Assembly: GCA_023458915.1 (NCBI GenBank)
Contig: JAEWWM010000088.1
Span: forward strand, 1 to 28,921
Reading direction: 5' to 3'
Origin: Bacillota bacterium
GTDB lineage: Bacteria; Bacillota; Clostridia; Oscillospirales; Acutalibacteraceae
Length of the DNA: 28,921 nt
Shown: one piece after another, positions 7,889 through 15,973 of the stretch
How positions within the stretch are numbered: position 1 is the stretch's first letter
Layout of the letters: each line of letters opens with the position of its first letter
Notes under the pieces: generated by a model
Told to the model about the DNA's origin: nothing
The model's database searches: none
Seen by the model: the letters and a program-made list of their open reading frames with translations, nothing else
Translations under genes and position numbers: made by a program

Positions 7889-9220
7889 CTAAACTACTCC
7901 CTGAGCAATCATAGAATCCGCTACGGTTTTAAAGCCAGATATATTAGCTCCCGCTAAATAGTTGCCTGTATAGCCATAATTTTCAGCGGTTGCTGAAATA
8001 TTCCGGAAAATATCCGCCATTATGATTTTTAGCTTGTTATCCACTTCTTCGAAGCTCCACCTAAGTCTCATGCTGTTTTGACTCATTTCAAGCGCAGAAA
8101 CTGCAACTCCGCCCGCATTGGCTGCTTTTCCAGGCGCATAAAGTATTTTGTTTTCTGAAATAAGCCTTATTCCGCCTAAAGTTGTTGGCATATTTGCGCC
8201 TTCGGCTACCGCCAATACATTATTTTGAATTAGGTTCTTTACGCATTCCTCATCAATTTCATTTTGAGTTGCGCACGGAAGCGCAATGTCACATGGTATT
8301 TGCCACATAAACCTGCCTAAATGGTACTCCGAGCGAGGTCTGAATCTTTGATATTCACTAAGGCGATCTCTGTTGATTTCTTTTATATCTTTTACGGCTT
8401 CAATATCAATTCCATCGAGGTCGTATATCCAACCCGTTGAATCGGACATCGTAATAACCTTGCATCCAAGTTCTGTGGCTTTTTCAGCAGCATAAATTGC
8501 AACATTGCCTGCTCCTGAAATCGCAACCGATTTGCCATAAATATCATGCCCATTTTTATAAAGCATTTGTTCAGTTAAGTACACAAGCCCATAACCAGTA
8601 GCCTGCTTTCTAACAAGCGAGCCTCCGAAAGAAAGCCCTTTTCCTGTTAGTGCTCCTTCATAAACATTTTTCAGGCGCTTATATTGTCCGAAAAGATAGC
8701 CTATTTCGCGCTCACCCACGCCTATATCGCCTGCCGGGACATCTCTGTCAGGTCCGATATTTCTAAAAAGCTCCGTCATAAAACTCTGGCAAAACCTCAT
8801 TATCTCCATGTCACTTTTGCCTTTTGGATCAAAATCACTTCCGCCTTTAGCTCCTCCTATCGGAAGACCAGTGAGGGCGTTTTTAAAAATCTGCTCAAAT
8901 CCCAAAAATTTAACAACACTTGTATTTACGGATGGATGAAATCTAAACCCTCCTTTATACGGTCCAAGGGCATTATTAAACTGAACTCTATACCCGCGGT
9001 TGACGTTAACATTTCCCTTATCGTCAACCCACGAAACTCTGAATTTTATCTGGCGGTCAGGCTCTGTAATTCTTTTTATTATAGAATATTTTTTGTAAAT
9101 TTCGTCACTTTCTATTAAAGGCTTTATGGAAATTAAAACCTCGTGAACAGCTTGGTTAAACTCCGGTTCTCCTGGGTTTGAAGATTTTACTAGATTAATT
9201 TCATCTTCTATATAAGACAT
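7889..9220 (-). CDS. gdhA: Glutamate dehydrogenase, hexameric bacterial type
   Basis: At 443 residues it matches the 50-kDa hexameric class, which is commonly NADP-dependent. Visible motifs include the substrate-site block GLPIGGAKGGSDFDPKGKSD with its lysines, DRDVPAGDIGVGEREIGYLFG, the Rossmann segment AISGAGNVAIYAAEKATELG, and AEGANMPTT. It interconverts 2-oxoglutarate plus ammonium and glutamate in the cytoplasm. The ATG at 9220 has AAGGGGA 7 nt upstream. It is last in the minus-strand gene run, but a 402-bp gap with its own promoter (9546-9573), a tiny ORF (9413-9469) and a nested RNA fold (9322-9430) suggests separate control. Cofactor preference was not determined. Confidence 0.97.
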   Translation of the reverse strand: MSYIEDEINLVKSSNPGEPEFNQAVHEVLISIKPLIESDEIYKKYSIIKRITEPDRQIKFRVSWVDDKGNVNVNRGYRVQFNNALGPYKGGFRFHPSVNTSVVKFLGFEQIFKNALTGLPIGGAKGGSDFDPKGKSDMEIMRFCQSFMTELFRNIGPDRDVPAGDIGVGEREIGYLFGQYKRLKNVYEGALTGKGLSFGGSLVRKQATGYGLVYLTEQMLYKNGHDIYGKSVAISGAGNVAIYAAEKATELGCKVITMSDSTGWIYDLDGIDIEAVKDIKEINRDRLSEYQRFRPRSEYHLGRFMWQIPCDIALPCATQNEIDEECVKNLIQNNVLAVAEGANMPTTLGGIRLISENKILYAPGKAANAGGVAVSALEMSQNSMRLRWSFEEVDNKLKIIMADIFRNISATAENYGYTGNYLAGANISGFKTVADSMIAQGVV

Positions 9221-9321
9221 ATTAAATCCCCTTATTTATAAAATTAAATATTTAGTTAGTTGGAGTATATTAACTTAGTAATACAAAGCTAAAATAATTA
9301 CTTAAATAAAGATATCACGCT

Positions 9322-9430
9322 GAGGCAGAGGTAAAACCTACTTCAAACTCTTCCTGTAATTAAAGTTTAGTTCAAACTAAAAGTCTATACATTTACAGGA
9401 TGAGCTATGGTTTTAGAGTATCGTAGCCTC
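9322..9430 (-). promoter_or_regulatory. Nested stem structure in the gdhA leader, candidate riboswitch or attenuator
   Basis: On the minus strand four helices nest in order: GAGGC (9430-9426) with GCCTC (9326-9322); TAAAACC (9415-9409) with GGTTTTA (9338-9332); TCCTGTAA (9400-9393) with TTACAGGA (9359-9352); and TTTAGTT (9381-9375) with AACTAAA (9372-9366). All are perfect as written. AGAGG with CCTCT is an alternative outer pairing. Asymmetric internal loops separate them (ATAGCTCA against AGAGTTTGAAGTA). No T run follows, so it is not a plain terminator. The 5' arms overlap the end of the tiny ORF at 9413-9469. No known class matched by eye. Confidence 0.5.
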
Positions 9431-9469
9431 TCTGATGTCTTTATTAAAAACTGCACTTTTTAGCACCAT
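9413..9469 (-). CDS. Putative 18-residue leader peptide upstream of gdhA
   Basis: The reading frame is ATG to TAA and encodes MVLKSAVFNKDIREATIL. A strong CGGAGGTG lies 6 nt before the ATG (9483-9476). Its last codons and stop lie inside the 5' arms of the nested RNA fold at 9322-9430, so a ribosome on it would prevent the outer helices from forming. I see no run of a single amino acid as in classical biosynthetic attenuators. Support is the ribosome-binding site and position only; the peptide itself may be unimportant. It is too short for coding statistics. Confidence 0.45.
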   Translation of the reverse strand: MVLKSAVFNKDIREATIL

Positions 9470-9545
9470 TTAAAACACCTCCGATTAAAATTAATAAACT
9501 TTTTCCTAAATTAAGCAGGATCTTGTGAAAAGTAGGGAAGACGTA

Positions 9546-9573
9546 TTTATATACTTCAATGAATTTTGAACAA
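9546..9573 (-). promoter_or_regulatory. Putative gdhA promoter
   Basis: On the minus strand TTGTTC (9573-9568), a 16-nt spacer and TATAAA (9551-9546) lie just after the nrdR stop codon. Use of this promoter would give gdhA a leader of about 320 nt. The hexamers deviate from consensus, so this is moderate support only. Confidence 0.45.
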
Positions 9574-9622
9574 AAATCAAATTTTCTATTAAAAATTTGT
9601 GTTCCAGTTAGTTTGTAAAAGT

Positions 9623-10087
9623 CTAATTTCGCTTTTGATTATTAAAAAAGTTTTTAAGTTCATCCATAAATGCTTGAACGTCTTTAAATTGACGGTAAAC
9701 GGAGGCAAATCGTATATAAGCAACTTCGTCTTTTTCGCGAAGAGCATTCATGGAAAGTTCACCTATAAAAGAAGATGAAATCTCGCGATCAAGCGAATTT
9801 TGAACTTTTGTTTCTATATTATCCACCATTGTTTCAATTTCTTCGAGGGAAATCGCACGCTTTTCGCAGGCTCTCATAAGACCATCAAAAACCTTTTTGC
9901 GTTCAAATTTTTCCCTCGAACCGCCGCGCTTAATCACCATAACAGGAATATGCTCGACTACTTCATATGTTGTAAAGCGCTTGGAGCAATGCTCGCATTC
10001 ACGGCGTCTTTTGACCCTTGACCCTTCATCGGCAGAGCGTGATTCAACAACTTTGCTGTCTTCAAAATTGCAATACGGACACTTCAT
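9623..10087 (-). CDS. nrdR: Transcriptional repressor NrdR
   Basis: The 154-residue length is typical. The N-terminus carries a zinc ribbon (C3, C6, C31, C34 in MKCPYCN and ECEHCSKRFTTYE), followed by an ATP-cone domain starting at about residue 48 (VMVIKRGGSREKFERKKVFDGL). NrdR senses dATP/ATP and represses ribonucleotide reductase genes through NrdR boxes. The ATG at 10087 has AAGGAGA 8 nt upstream. It follows clpE by 79 bp on the same strand. I saw no ribonucleotide reductase gene in the window, so its targets lie elsewhere. Confidence 0.97.
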   Translation of the reverse strand: MKCPYCNFEDSKVVESRSADEGSRVKRRRECEHCSKRFTTYEVVEHIPVMVIKRGGSREKFERKKVFDGLMRACEKRAISLEEIETMVDNIETKVQNSLDREISSSFIGELSMNALREKDEVAYIRFASVYRQFKDVQAFMDELKNFFNNQKRN

Positions 10088-10166
10088 TATTTTTCTCCTT
10101 AATAAATGACTTTGCTGTTTTCTTTCTCACTATGCGGCTAAAGATAAAGGAAAACTAAAATAATCG

Positions 10167-12485
10167 TTATGAATTTTTATTAATAATTAGCTCTAAATTA
10201 GAACCACCAGTTAAGTGAATGCTGCCGATATTAAATCCGTCATTTTTAATTATAGCGAGCGAGAGTTTATCCTCAACTTCTTTTCGAATTAAATTTCTAA
10301 GGTCCCTTGCACCGCTTTTTCCGTTCATTGATTTTTCGGCAAGCAGTTCGATAGCTTTATCAGCGTAACTCAGTTTTATTCCGCGTTCTAGAAGCACTTT
10401 TACGTATTCTTCAATCATAAGAGCGGCTATTTTAATAAAATCGTTTTTCGAAAGCTTGTTGAAAATAATTATTTCGTCTATACGGCTGATAAATTCGGGG
10501 CGCAGAAACTCTTTTAAAGCTTTAAGCGTTTTTTCTTTGGATAAATCGTTTTCGGTTTTTGCAAAACCTAATGAACCACTGTTTTTGTCGCTTCCTGCGT
10601 TTGAGGTCATTATAATAACCGTATTTTCAAAATTCACTACTCTACCATGAGAATCCGTAATTTTGCCTTCATCGAGCACTTGAAGGAGTATATTCATAAT
10701 ATCAGGGTGTGCTTTTTCTATCTCATCAAAAAGTATTACGGAATATGGGCGCTGCCGAACTTTTTCAGTAAGTTGACCGGCTTCATCATATCCCACATAT
10801 CCAGGGGGCGAACCTACTATTTTCGAAGCCGCATGCTTTTCCATGTATTCAGACATATCAAGTCTTATAAGTGCATCGGGTGCATCAAAAAGCTCTTCGG
10901 TCAGCACTTTTACAAGCTCAGTTTTACCTACCCCTGTAGGTCCGACAAATATAAACGATGCTGGGCGCCTCCGCGGGCTTATTTGAACTCGGTTTCTTCT
11001 TATTGCGGCGGAAACTTCTTTTATTGCTGTATCTTGACCTATTACTTTTTCCTTTAGCTTTTTTTCCAGTGATTCGAGTTTTCTGAATTCATGCTCCTGA
11101 ATTTTCGAAGATGGAATTCCGGTCCAAAGTTCAATTACATAAGTAATATCGCTCTCAATAACGTTTTTACCGAGCGCTTTTGTTTGAAGTTTACCTGTTT
11201 CTTTTTCGTATTTTGCAATCTCGTAGCGAATCTCCGCGAGCTGTTTATAGTCCGCTTCATCGCCGGAAGCTAAAATCTTTTCTTCCTCGCTTTTTAATTT
11301 TTCAATCTCAGAAATTAATTTATCGTATTGGTTGAGATTTTTATTGCGAAGTGCAGCATATGTGCAAGCTTCGTCCATAAGGTCTATTGCTTTATCAGGC
11401 AGGAATCTATCTGTTATATATCTTTCAGACAGCACTGTTAACCGCTCGATTAAATTATTCGGGATAACGACTCTGTGGTGATTTTCGTAGTAATCTTTTA
11501 CTCCTTTTAAAATCTCGATTGTTTCTTTGATTGATGGTTCTGCGATTTTGACAGGCTGGAAGCGTCTTTCGAGCGCTGCATCTTTTTCAATATGTTTTCT
11601 GTATTCCGCAAAAGTTGTTGCGCCTATAACCTGAATTTCACCGCGAGAAAGCGCTGGCTTTAATATATTTGCCGCGCTCATTGAGCCTTCGGAATCTCCG
11701 GCTCCTACCAAATTATGCACTTCGTCAATGAATAAGATAATGTTTCCCTCTTTTTTAACTTCATCGATAAGCCCTTTTATGCGGTTTTCAAACTGCCCTC
11801 TGAATTGAGTTCCCGCTACGAGAGCGGTTAAGTCAAGAAGGTGTACTTCTTTATTTTTTAACCTGTATGGAACATTACCATCTGAAATTTTAATTGCCAA
11901 CCCTTCAGCTATTGCAGTTTTTCCAACACCGGGTTCGCCAATTAAACAGGGGTTGTTCTTCGTTCTTCTGCAAAGAATTTGCATGGTCCTGTCAATTTCT
12001 TTTTCGCGACCTATGATCCTGTCAAGTTCGCCGTTCTTGGCTTTATATGTAAGATTATCGCAGTATAAATCTAAATTTTTTCTTTTTGATTTTCTTTTCG
12101 GCTTAATTTTATCTGTTTTTTCAAAATCGTTACCATAGTCATTAGTATAATCATCCTTACTAGAGAACAACATATTTGAAAAAAGGCCTTTAATAAACGG
12201 AAATGTCGCTGCGCCACCTTTAACAAAACCATCATCTCCCTCTTCGTCATCTTCCACTCCATTAACCTCTTCATTTAATAAGTTTGCATCCAAAATTCCT
12301 GCAAACTGCTCTTGAGCGTTTGCAAGTTCTTCTTCTGAAATTCCTAATTTATTTATTATATTTTCGAGTGGTTTAATTCCTATTTCTTTTGCACAGGGGG
12401 CACAAAGCCCTTCGGTGCCTGATGTATATTTACCAGACGATACAAACACTACCGCCGTTCTTTTTTTGCACCTTGAACAAAGCAT
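10167..12485 (-). CDS. clpE: ClpE-type AAA+ unfoldase with N-terminal zinc finger
   Basis: The 772-residue protein opens with a four-cysteine zinc finger (C3, C6, C28, C31). An acidic and then a basic linker follows, with no obvious Clp_N repeats. Two AAA+ modules follow: Walker A GEPGVGKT at 183-190 with Walker B IILFIDE at 249-255, and Walker A GPTGVGKT at 515-522 with VILFDEIE at 583-590. A charged helical middle region (about 385-430) resembles the UVR/coiled-coil insert. LGF at 639-641 sits where the ClpP-docking loop lies in Clp ATPases, so it probably feeds ClpP. The zinc finger and absent N-repeats favour ClpE over ClpC. The ATG at 12485 has AAGGAGA upstream. A TATAAT lies at 12582-12577 with no good -35. 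I saw no CtsR or CIRCE operator. Confidence 0.88.
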   Translation of the reverse strand: MLCSRCKKRTAVVFVSSGKYTSGTEGLCAPCAKEIGIKPLENIINKLGISEEELANAQEQFAGILDANLLNEEVNGVEDDEEGDDGFVKGGAATFPFIKGLFSNMLFSSKDDYTNDYGNDFEKTDKIKPKRKSKRKNLDLYCDNLTYKAKNGELDRIIGREKEIDRTMQILCRRTKNNPCLIGEPGVGKTAIAEGLAIKISDGNVPYRLKNKEVHLLDLTALVAGTQFRGQFENRIKGLIDEVKKEGNIILFIDEVHNLVGAGDSEGSMSAANILKPALSRGEIQVIGATTFAEYRKHIEKDAALERRFQPVKIAEPSIKETIEILKGVKDYYENHHRVVIPNNLIERLTVLSERYITDRFLPDKAIDLMDEACTYAALRNKNLNQYDKLISEIEKLKSEEEKILASGDEADYKQLAEIRYEIAKYEKETGKLQTKALGKNVIESDITYVIELWTGIPSSKIQEHEFRKLESLEKKLKEKVIGQDTAIKEVSAAIRRNRVQISPRRRPASFIFVGPTGVGKTELVKVLTEELFDAPDALIRLDMSEYMEKHAASKIVGSPPGYVGYDEAGQLTEKVRQRPYSVILFDEIEKAHPDIMNILLQVLDEGKITDSHGRVVNFENTVIIMTSNAGSDKNSGSLGFAKTENDLSKEKTLKALKEFLRPEFISRIDEIIIFNKLSKNDFIKIAALMIEEYVKVLLERGIKLSYADKAIELLAEKSMNGKSGARDLRNLIRKEVEDKLSLAIIKNDGFNIGSIHLTGGSNLELIINKNS

Positions 12486-12589
12486 AATATTTTCTCCTTA
12501 AATAAATTACGGATTTAGCATTGAGTTTTAAAACCCATACATAATAATTAAATTAAATTTTGATGGCTTTAAATATATTATATCACTTT

Positions 12590-13165
12590 TCAAACCACGC
12601 TTTTGTCATTTTTGATTATACATACGAAAATTTTTGAATACCTAAATAAAGCATATGCCATAAAGATAGCAGTAAGTGACATTAATCCTAAGTTAAGTAG
12701 CTCCAAATTTACATCCCAAACGGCTTTCAGACCGATTACTGTTATTACAGAAACATAAAAAATAACTGTAGCAACTTTCCCATACCATTTAGCTGCGGGT
12801 AATGCTTTTTTACGCCTTAAAAGAAGCGCTCCAGCTGCGAGCATTAAAATTTCTTTAATTATTAAAATGATCATAAATGGAAATATAGCCGGGAACTTAA
12901 CGCCCACACAAACCATCACTGCCATTAATGTAAGTTTGTCTGCTATGGGATCGAGCATTTTGCCAAGGCGAGTTACTTGCCCGAGTTCTCTTGCTATTAT
13001 ACCGTCAAGCAAATCACTAACGCCCGAAACTGTCAAAACTATGCCCGCTGTGATGTAATCAACGTTAATTACAGACATAATAAATGGCACAATAAGAATA
13101 ATTCTAGTTGTGGATAAAATATTAGGAATGGTTATATTATCTTTTATTTTTGATAGTTCTGTCAT
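12590..13165 (-). CDS. pgsA: CDP-diacylglycerol--glycerol-3-phosphate 3-phosphatidyltransferase
   Basis: The 191-residue membrane protein has the full CDP-alcohol phosphotransferase signature D-x2-DG-x2-AR-x8-G-x3-D-x3-D at SDLLDGIIAR to GKMLDPIADK, with several transmembrane helices. The enzyme makes phosphatidylglycerol phosphate, the first committed step to phosphatidylglycerol and cardiolipin. The N-terminus ITIPNILSTTRI is typical of PgsA. The ATG at 13165 has only a weak GTGAG upstream. It follows cvpA by 34 bp and is probably co-transcribed from 13935-13963. Another CDP-alcohol transferase is possible, but length and N-terminus favour PgsA. Confidence 0.92.
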   Translation of the reverse strand: MTELSKIKDNITIPNILSTTRIILIVPFIMSVINVDYITAGIVLTVSGVSDLLDGIIARELGQVTRLGKMLDPIADKLTLMAVMVCVGVKFPAIFPFMIILIIKEILMLAAGALLLRRKKALPAAKWYGKVATVIFYVSVITVIGLKAVWDVNLELLNLGLMSLTAIFMAYALFRYSKIFVCIIKNDKSVV

Positions 13166-13199
13166 TTCTCACAAGCGCCCCCGCTAACTGTTTATAAGT

Positions 13200-13895
13200 T
13201 TAAATACTTTTAAAAAGCTCGTAAACTGGGTTGTTATTGTATAATTCTTTAAAAACAACTGTGTAAGATATGCTTTCTTCAGAAAGGATTTTTGATATAT
13301 TATTTCCCGAAGGAATTAAAACTTTTAGACAGCACATACAGACCGCAACGGCAATGTAACCTTTGAATAGCCCGAAAATTCCTCCGAGAAAAGTGTTTGC
13401 ATTTTTCAAAACAGAAACTTTGAATACTTTTAAAATAAGCTTTGATAAAATCCTCATAAAAATCAAAAATACAATAAATAAAATAACTACCAATAAAGAT
13501 TTAAAAGCGTTTATAATTATAGGAGCAAAAAGCACGGATATTCGAGCGGGAATCGCGTTAGTATTACTACTATTTATAATATGGTTAACTGAAGAGGGTG
13601 TTATTCCATAGCTTGGCAAATAATTTAAAATAAATTTAGGTAATTTATTAAATAACTGATTAGCGTTAGCGTGATTAATTGTAAGAGCTTCTCCAATTTT
13701 TTTAATAAGAGATGGCTCAATAAAATTAGAGTAAATTACGCGCGAAAGCATGTCCGCAAAGTATACCGAAAAAAACACCGAGAAAATAGCTCCAGTAAAA
13801 GATAAAAAAGATTTTATAATTCCACTGCGAAAACCTGCGATTAAAAAGATTGAAAATATTAATATTATAAGCACATCGAGTATAAGACTGTTCAA
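13200..13895 (-). CDS. cvpA: CvpA family membrane protein
   Basis: The 231-residue protein begins with a hydrophobic helix and the family pattern LDVLIILIFSIFLIAGFRSGIIKS, followed by three further membrane segments. CvpA-family proteins are known from colicin V production and envelope stress; their mechanism is unclear. The start is TTG at 13895 with GAGGGA 5 nt upstream. A sigma-A-like promoter lies 40 bp above, so cvpA is first in the minus-strand run cvpA-pgsA and possibly clpE-nrdR. The family call is from the N-terminal pattern and topology. Confidence 0.85.
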   Translation of the reverse strand: MNSLILDVLIILIFSIFLIAGFRSGIIKSFLSFTGAIFSVFFSVYFADMLSRVIYSNFIEPSLIKKIGEALTINHANANQLFNKLPKFILNYLPSYGITPSSVNHIINSSNTNAIPARISVLFAPIIINAFKSLLVVILFIVFLIFMRILSKLILKVFKVSVLKNANTFLGGIFGLFKGYIAVAVCMCCLKVLIPSGNNISKILSEESISYTVVFKELYNNNPVYELFKSI

Positions 13896-13934
13896 AAAAT
13901 TCCCTCACTAATAAACCACTCTTAAATTATTATA

Positions 13935-13963
13935 ATTATACCATAGATAAAGTTACTAAGCAA
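13935..13963 (-). promoter_or_regulatory. Sigma-A-type promoter upstream of cvpA
   Basis: On the minus strand TTGCTT (13963-13958), a 17-nt spacer and TATAAT (13940-13935) lie 39 bp before the TTG start. Confidence 0.65.
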
Positions 13964-14297
13964 CTTGGTAGTAAAAGTGCATTGATATATTACAGGAGAG
14001 AATAGTGAAAGCAAATTAATTATGAAATGAATTAAAAAGTGTTTACAGTTTTTATAAGCCCAATTGTTCCTTTAAAAATCAAATTATTATGGTTATTTTT
14101 GTTAAAAAATATTTTTTTAGGATTGGTACACGCACTAATAAAGCTTATTTTTCATACTATTAAGAGCAGTGAAAAATGAGAGTTTAGCTTAAGTAAGCAC
14201 TTTGATTTTTTTCTCTATCATATTGCGAAAAGAAAAGCACTTAAAATAGCACAAAGTAGACACATTCCCAAAAATGAGTTTAGGTTGGTGGTAAAAT
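13964..14297. other. 334-bp AT-rich gap before sigK
   Basis: No gene is supported here. Visible items are an inverted repeat TTTTTCA (14148-14154) with TGAAAAA (14170-14176), a CATACTAT at 14153-14160 that resembles a sigma-E -10 but has no well-spaced -35, and a degenerate member of the hairpin family at about 14212-14250 (GCGAAAAGAAAAGCAC). Any of these could belong to sigK control, but none is strong. Confidence 0.4.
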
Positions 14298-14978
14298 TTG
14301 TGGTTTTTAGAGCTTATTAAAATTTTGTCAGTGGTTCCGTTTGCAGTGCTTCATGTTATAACCCCGAATTCTTTTCCAAAACCACTTTCAAGTAAAGAAG
14401 AGAAAAAATGCATAGAGCTTTTAAAATCAGGTAACATTGAAGCTAAAGATAAGCTTATAAAACACAATTTAAGGCTAGTGGCGCACATAACAAAAAAATA
14501 TTATTTCAACAAAGGTGATCCCGATGACCTGATTTCCATCGGAACAATCGGGCTTATAAAAGCCGTTAGCACTTTTAATGCTGATAAAGGCATTCGGCTT
14601 TCAAGCTATGCTGCAAGATGCATTGAAAACGAGATACTTATGCATTTTAGAAATTCTAAAAAGTCGTCGCTTGATATATCAATCAATGAACCAATTGAAA
14701 CCGATAAAAATGGCAATATTTTAACTTTAATGGATACGATCGCAACCGATGATTCAGTTGTCGATAAAATAGATACTAAAATAAACATACAAAAGCTTGG
14801 AAATTACATTACGAAATTCTTAAGTCCACGTGAACGCATTATTGTTTGTTTGAGATATGGCCTTTGCGGTCAAAATTCACTTCCGCAAAGGGAAGTTGCC
14901 AAACGGCTTGGCATCTCACGTTCTTATGTTTCTAGAATCGAAAAAAAGGCTCTTGGAATTTTAAAAAACTCATTTTAA
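14298..14978 (+). CDS. sigK: Sporulation sigma factor sigma-K precursor
   Basis: The 226-residue sigma-70 family protein begins with a hydrophobic pro-sequence of about 20-25 residues (WFLELIKILSVVPFAVLHVI), the part removed by SpoIVFB in pro-sigma-K. Then come LSSKEEKKCIELLKSG, region 2 (DPDDLISIGTIGLIKAVSTF, then GIRLSSYAARCIENEILMH) and a region 4 helix-turn-helix (REVAKRLGISRSYVSRIEKK). It directs late mother-cell transcription during sporulation. The start is TTG at 14298 with a weak GGTGG upstream. The gene is uninterrupted, so no skin element splits it here. It ends 9 bp from a convergent gene. Sigma-E is the main alternative, but the N-terminus favours sigma-K. Confidence 0.93.
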   Translation: MWFLELIKILSVVPFAVLHVITPNSFPKPLSSKEEKKCIELLKSGNIEAKDKLIKHNLRLVAHITKKYYFNKGDPDDLISIGTIGLIKAVSTFNADKGIRLSSYAARCIENEILMHFRNSKKSSLDISINEPIETDKNGNILTLMDTIATDDSVVDKIDTKINIQKLGNYITKFLSPRERIIVCLRYGLCGQNSLPQREVAKRLGISRSYVSRIEKKALGILKNSF

Positions 14979-14987
14979 CTTTTGGCT

Positions 14988-15884
14988 TTAGGGGATTTGC
15001 ACCCCAAGATATTGCTGAATTATTTTCCAAATATTTGTACCCCTATCTGTAAGCATACTATAAAAGTTTATAATAACTTGATTAGTTAGTGCGTTAGATT
15101 GGAGCATAGGTGGATTTGAAACAATTTTTTCAGAGCTATTCAAGGCTTTCCAGTTTCTTTTATTTTTAAAACACTCATCAAATATTTTTAAAGATGTTGG
15201 TAATAAGTCGCCCTGTTTGTTAAAAATAATCGATTTCAAATTTTTTAATGCTTCTATAATTCTGATTGCTTTAAGCATACTATTCACACTATCAAACTTA
15301 CTGTCGGATTTATTCTTTGCTTTTATAAATGGTTTTGCGGAATTCTCAATTTGATCTGTAAGCTCACTACACTTTTTTATTAATTGATTTCTTTTGCTTT
15401 CTTGTTTTCTGCCAAGTTCGAATTTAATTCTTTTTATTGTCATATTTACACTTTTCGTAACTTCTTTTATTACCTCATCTTTTTCTTCTTTTATAAATTT
15501 TTTTTCGTTTGTGTACCATTTAAAAATTTCTTTTCTTATATCCTCTATACTTTGGTTAGAATTTTTGGTTAAAGAATTTATGAATTTTTGGAATTTTTCT
15601 ACTCGAGTAGAATCTAAATATTCATATATATCAGTAACATTCGCGTTAATATCATGAAGATATGAAAGCAAATAATCTCGATGCCTACCAAATTCTTTTT
15701 GCATGGCGCTTTCCATTATTTCATGTAAACTTTGACTATTGCTTCCGTTATAGAAAAATCTATATAACTCTTCATTGTCGTCATTAAACTTATCTATTAA
15801 TAAGTTAATGTCTTTAATAACTTTCTTTTTTTCAATCGGCTTAAAACCTTTGTACTTTATATCTTTTATATGAGAAATAGCCAT
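14988..15884 (-). CDS. Unrecognised highly charged helical protein (298 aa)
   Basis: I do not recognise this protein. It is rich in Lys, Glu and Asn, predicted almost entirely helical with coiled-coil character between about residues 105 and 200 (KKFIKEEKDEVIKEVTKS, IKKCSELTDQIENS). It has no signal peptide, membrane segment or cysteine cluster. The C-terminus ends in a short hydrophobic piece (IWKIIQQYLGVQIP). The ATG at 15884 has a near-perfect AAGGAGGT 8 nt upstream and a sigma-A-type promoter at 15930-15958, so it is expressed as a single-gene unit. It is more AT-rich than its neighbours and converges on sigK, which suggests a recent insertion. No function is inferred. Confidence 0.85.
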   Translation of the reverse strand: MAISHIKDIKYKGFKPIEKKKVIKDINLLIDKFNDDNEELYRFFYNGSNSQSLHEIMESAMQKEFGRHRDYLLSYLHDINANVTDIYEYLDSTRVEKFQKFINSLTKNSNQSIEDIRKEIFKWYTNEKKFIKEEKDEVIKEVTKSVNMTIKRIKFELGRKQESKRNQLIKKCSELTDQIENSAKPFIKAKNKSDSKFDSVNSMLKAIRIIEALKNLKSIIFNKQGDLLPTSLKIFDECFKNKRNWKALNSSEKIVSNPPMLQSNALTNQVIINFYSMLTDRGTNIWKIIQQYLGVQIP

Positions 15885-15929
15885 AGGGAATACCTCCTTA
15901 ATTAACTCTTAAAAGAATTACATAAAGGT

Positions 15930-15958
15930 ATTTTACCCTAAAATTTGTATTAAAGCAA
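15930..15958 (-). promoter_or_regulatory. Sigma-A-type promoter for the 298-aa helical protein
   Basis: On the minus strand TTGCTT (15958-15953), a 17-nt spacer and TAAAAT (15935-15930) lie 45 bp before the start codon. Confidence 0.65.
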
Positions 15959-15973
15959 TAAAAATATTTAATT

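Noticed and set aside
9402..9418. GAGCTATGGTTTTAGAG resembles pieces of a type II CRISPR repeat
   Set aside because: The two pieces are in the wrong order, occur once, and there are no spacers, repeats or cas genes. It is explained by the gdhA leader fold.
9322..9430. Known glutamine (glnA) riboswitch in the gdhA leader
   Set aside because: Only CATCC and GAAGTAGG fragments agree, the CGTTCA and CGGAAG core is missing, and the spacing differs. Kept only as an unclassified candidate.
10456..11273. Open frames on the plus strand opposite clpE
   Set aside because: They are shadows of the clpE coding sequence, rich in Phe, Leu and Cys, without ribosome-binding sites or recognisable motifs.
12486..12600. 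CtsR or CIRCE operator upstream of clpE
   Set aside because: No GGTCAAA direct repeat or TTAGCACTC inverted repeat is present; GTTTGAAAAG is too weak.
14298..14978. Skin-element interruption of sigK
   Set aside because: The reading frame is continuous from pro-sequence to region 4.
14988..15020. GGGGATTTGCACCCC as a bidirectional terminator between sigK and its convergent neighbour
   Set aside because: It lies within the coding end of the neighbour and no T run follows on either strand.
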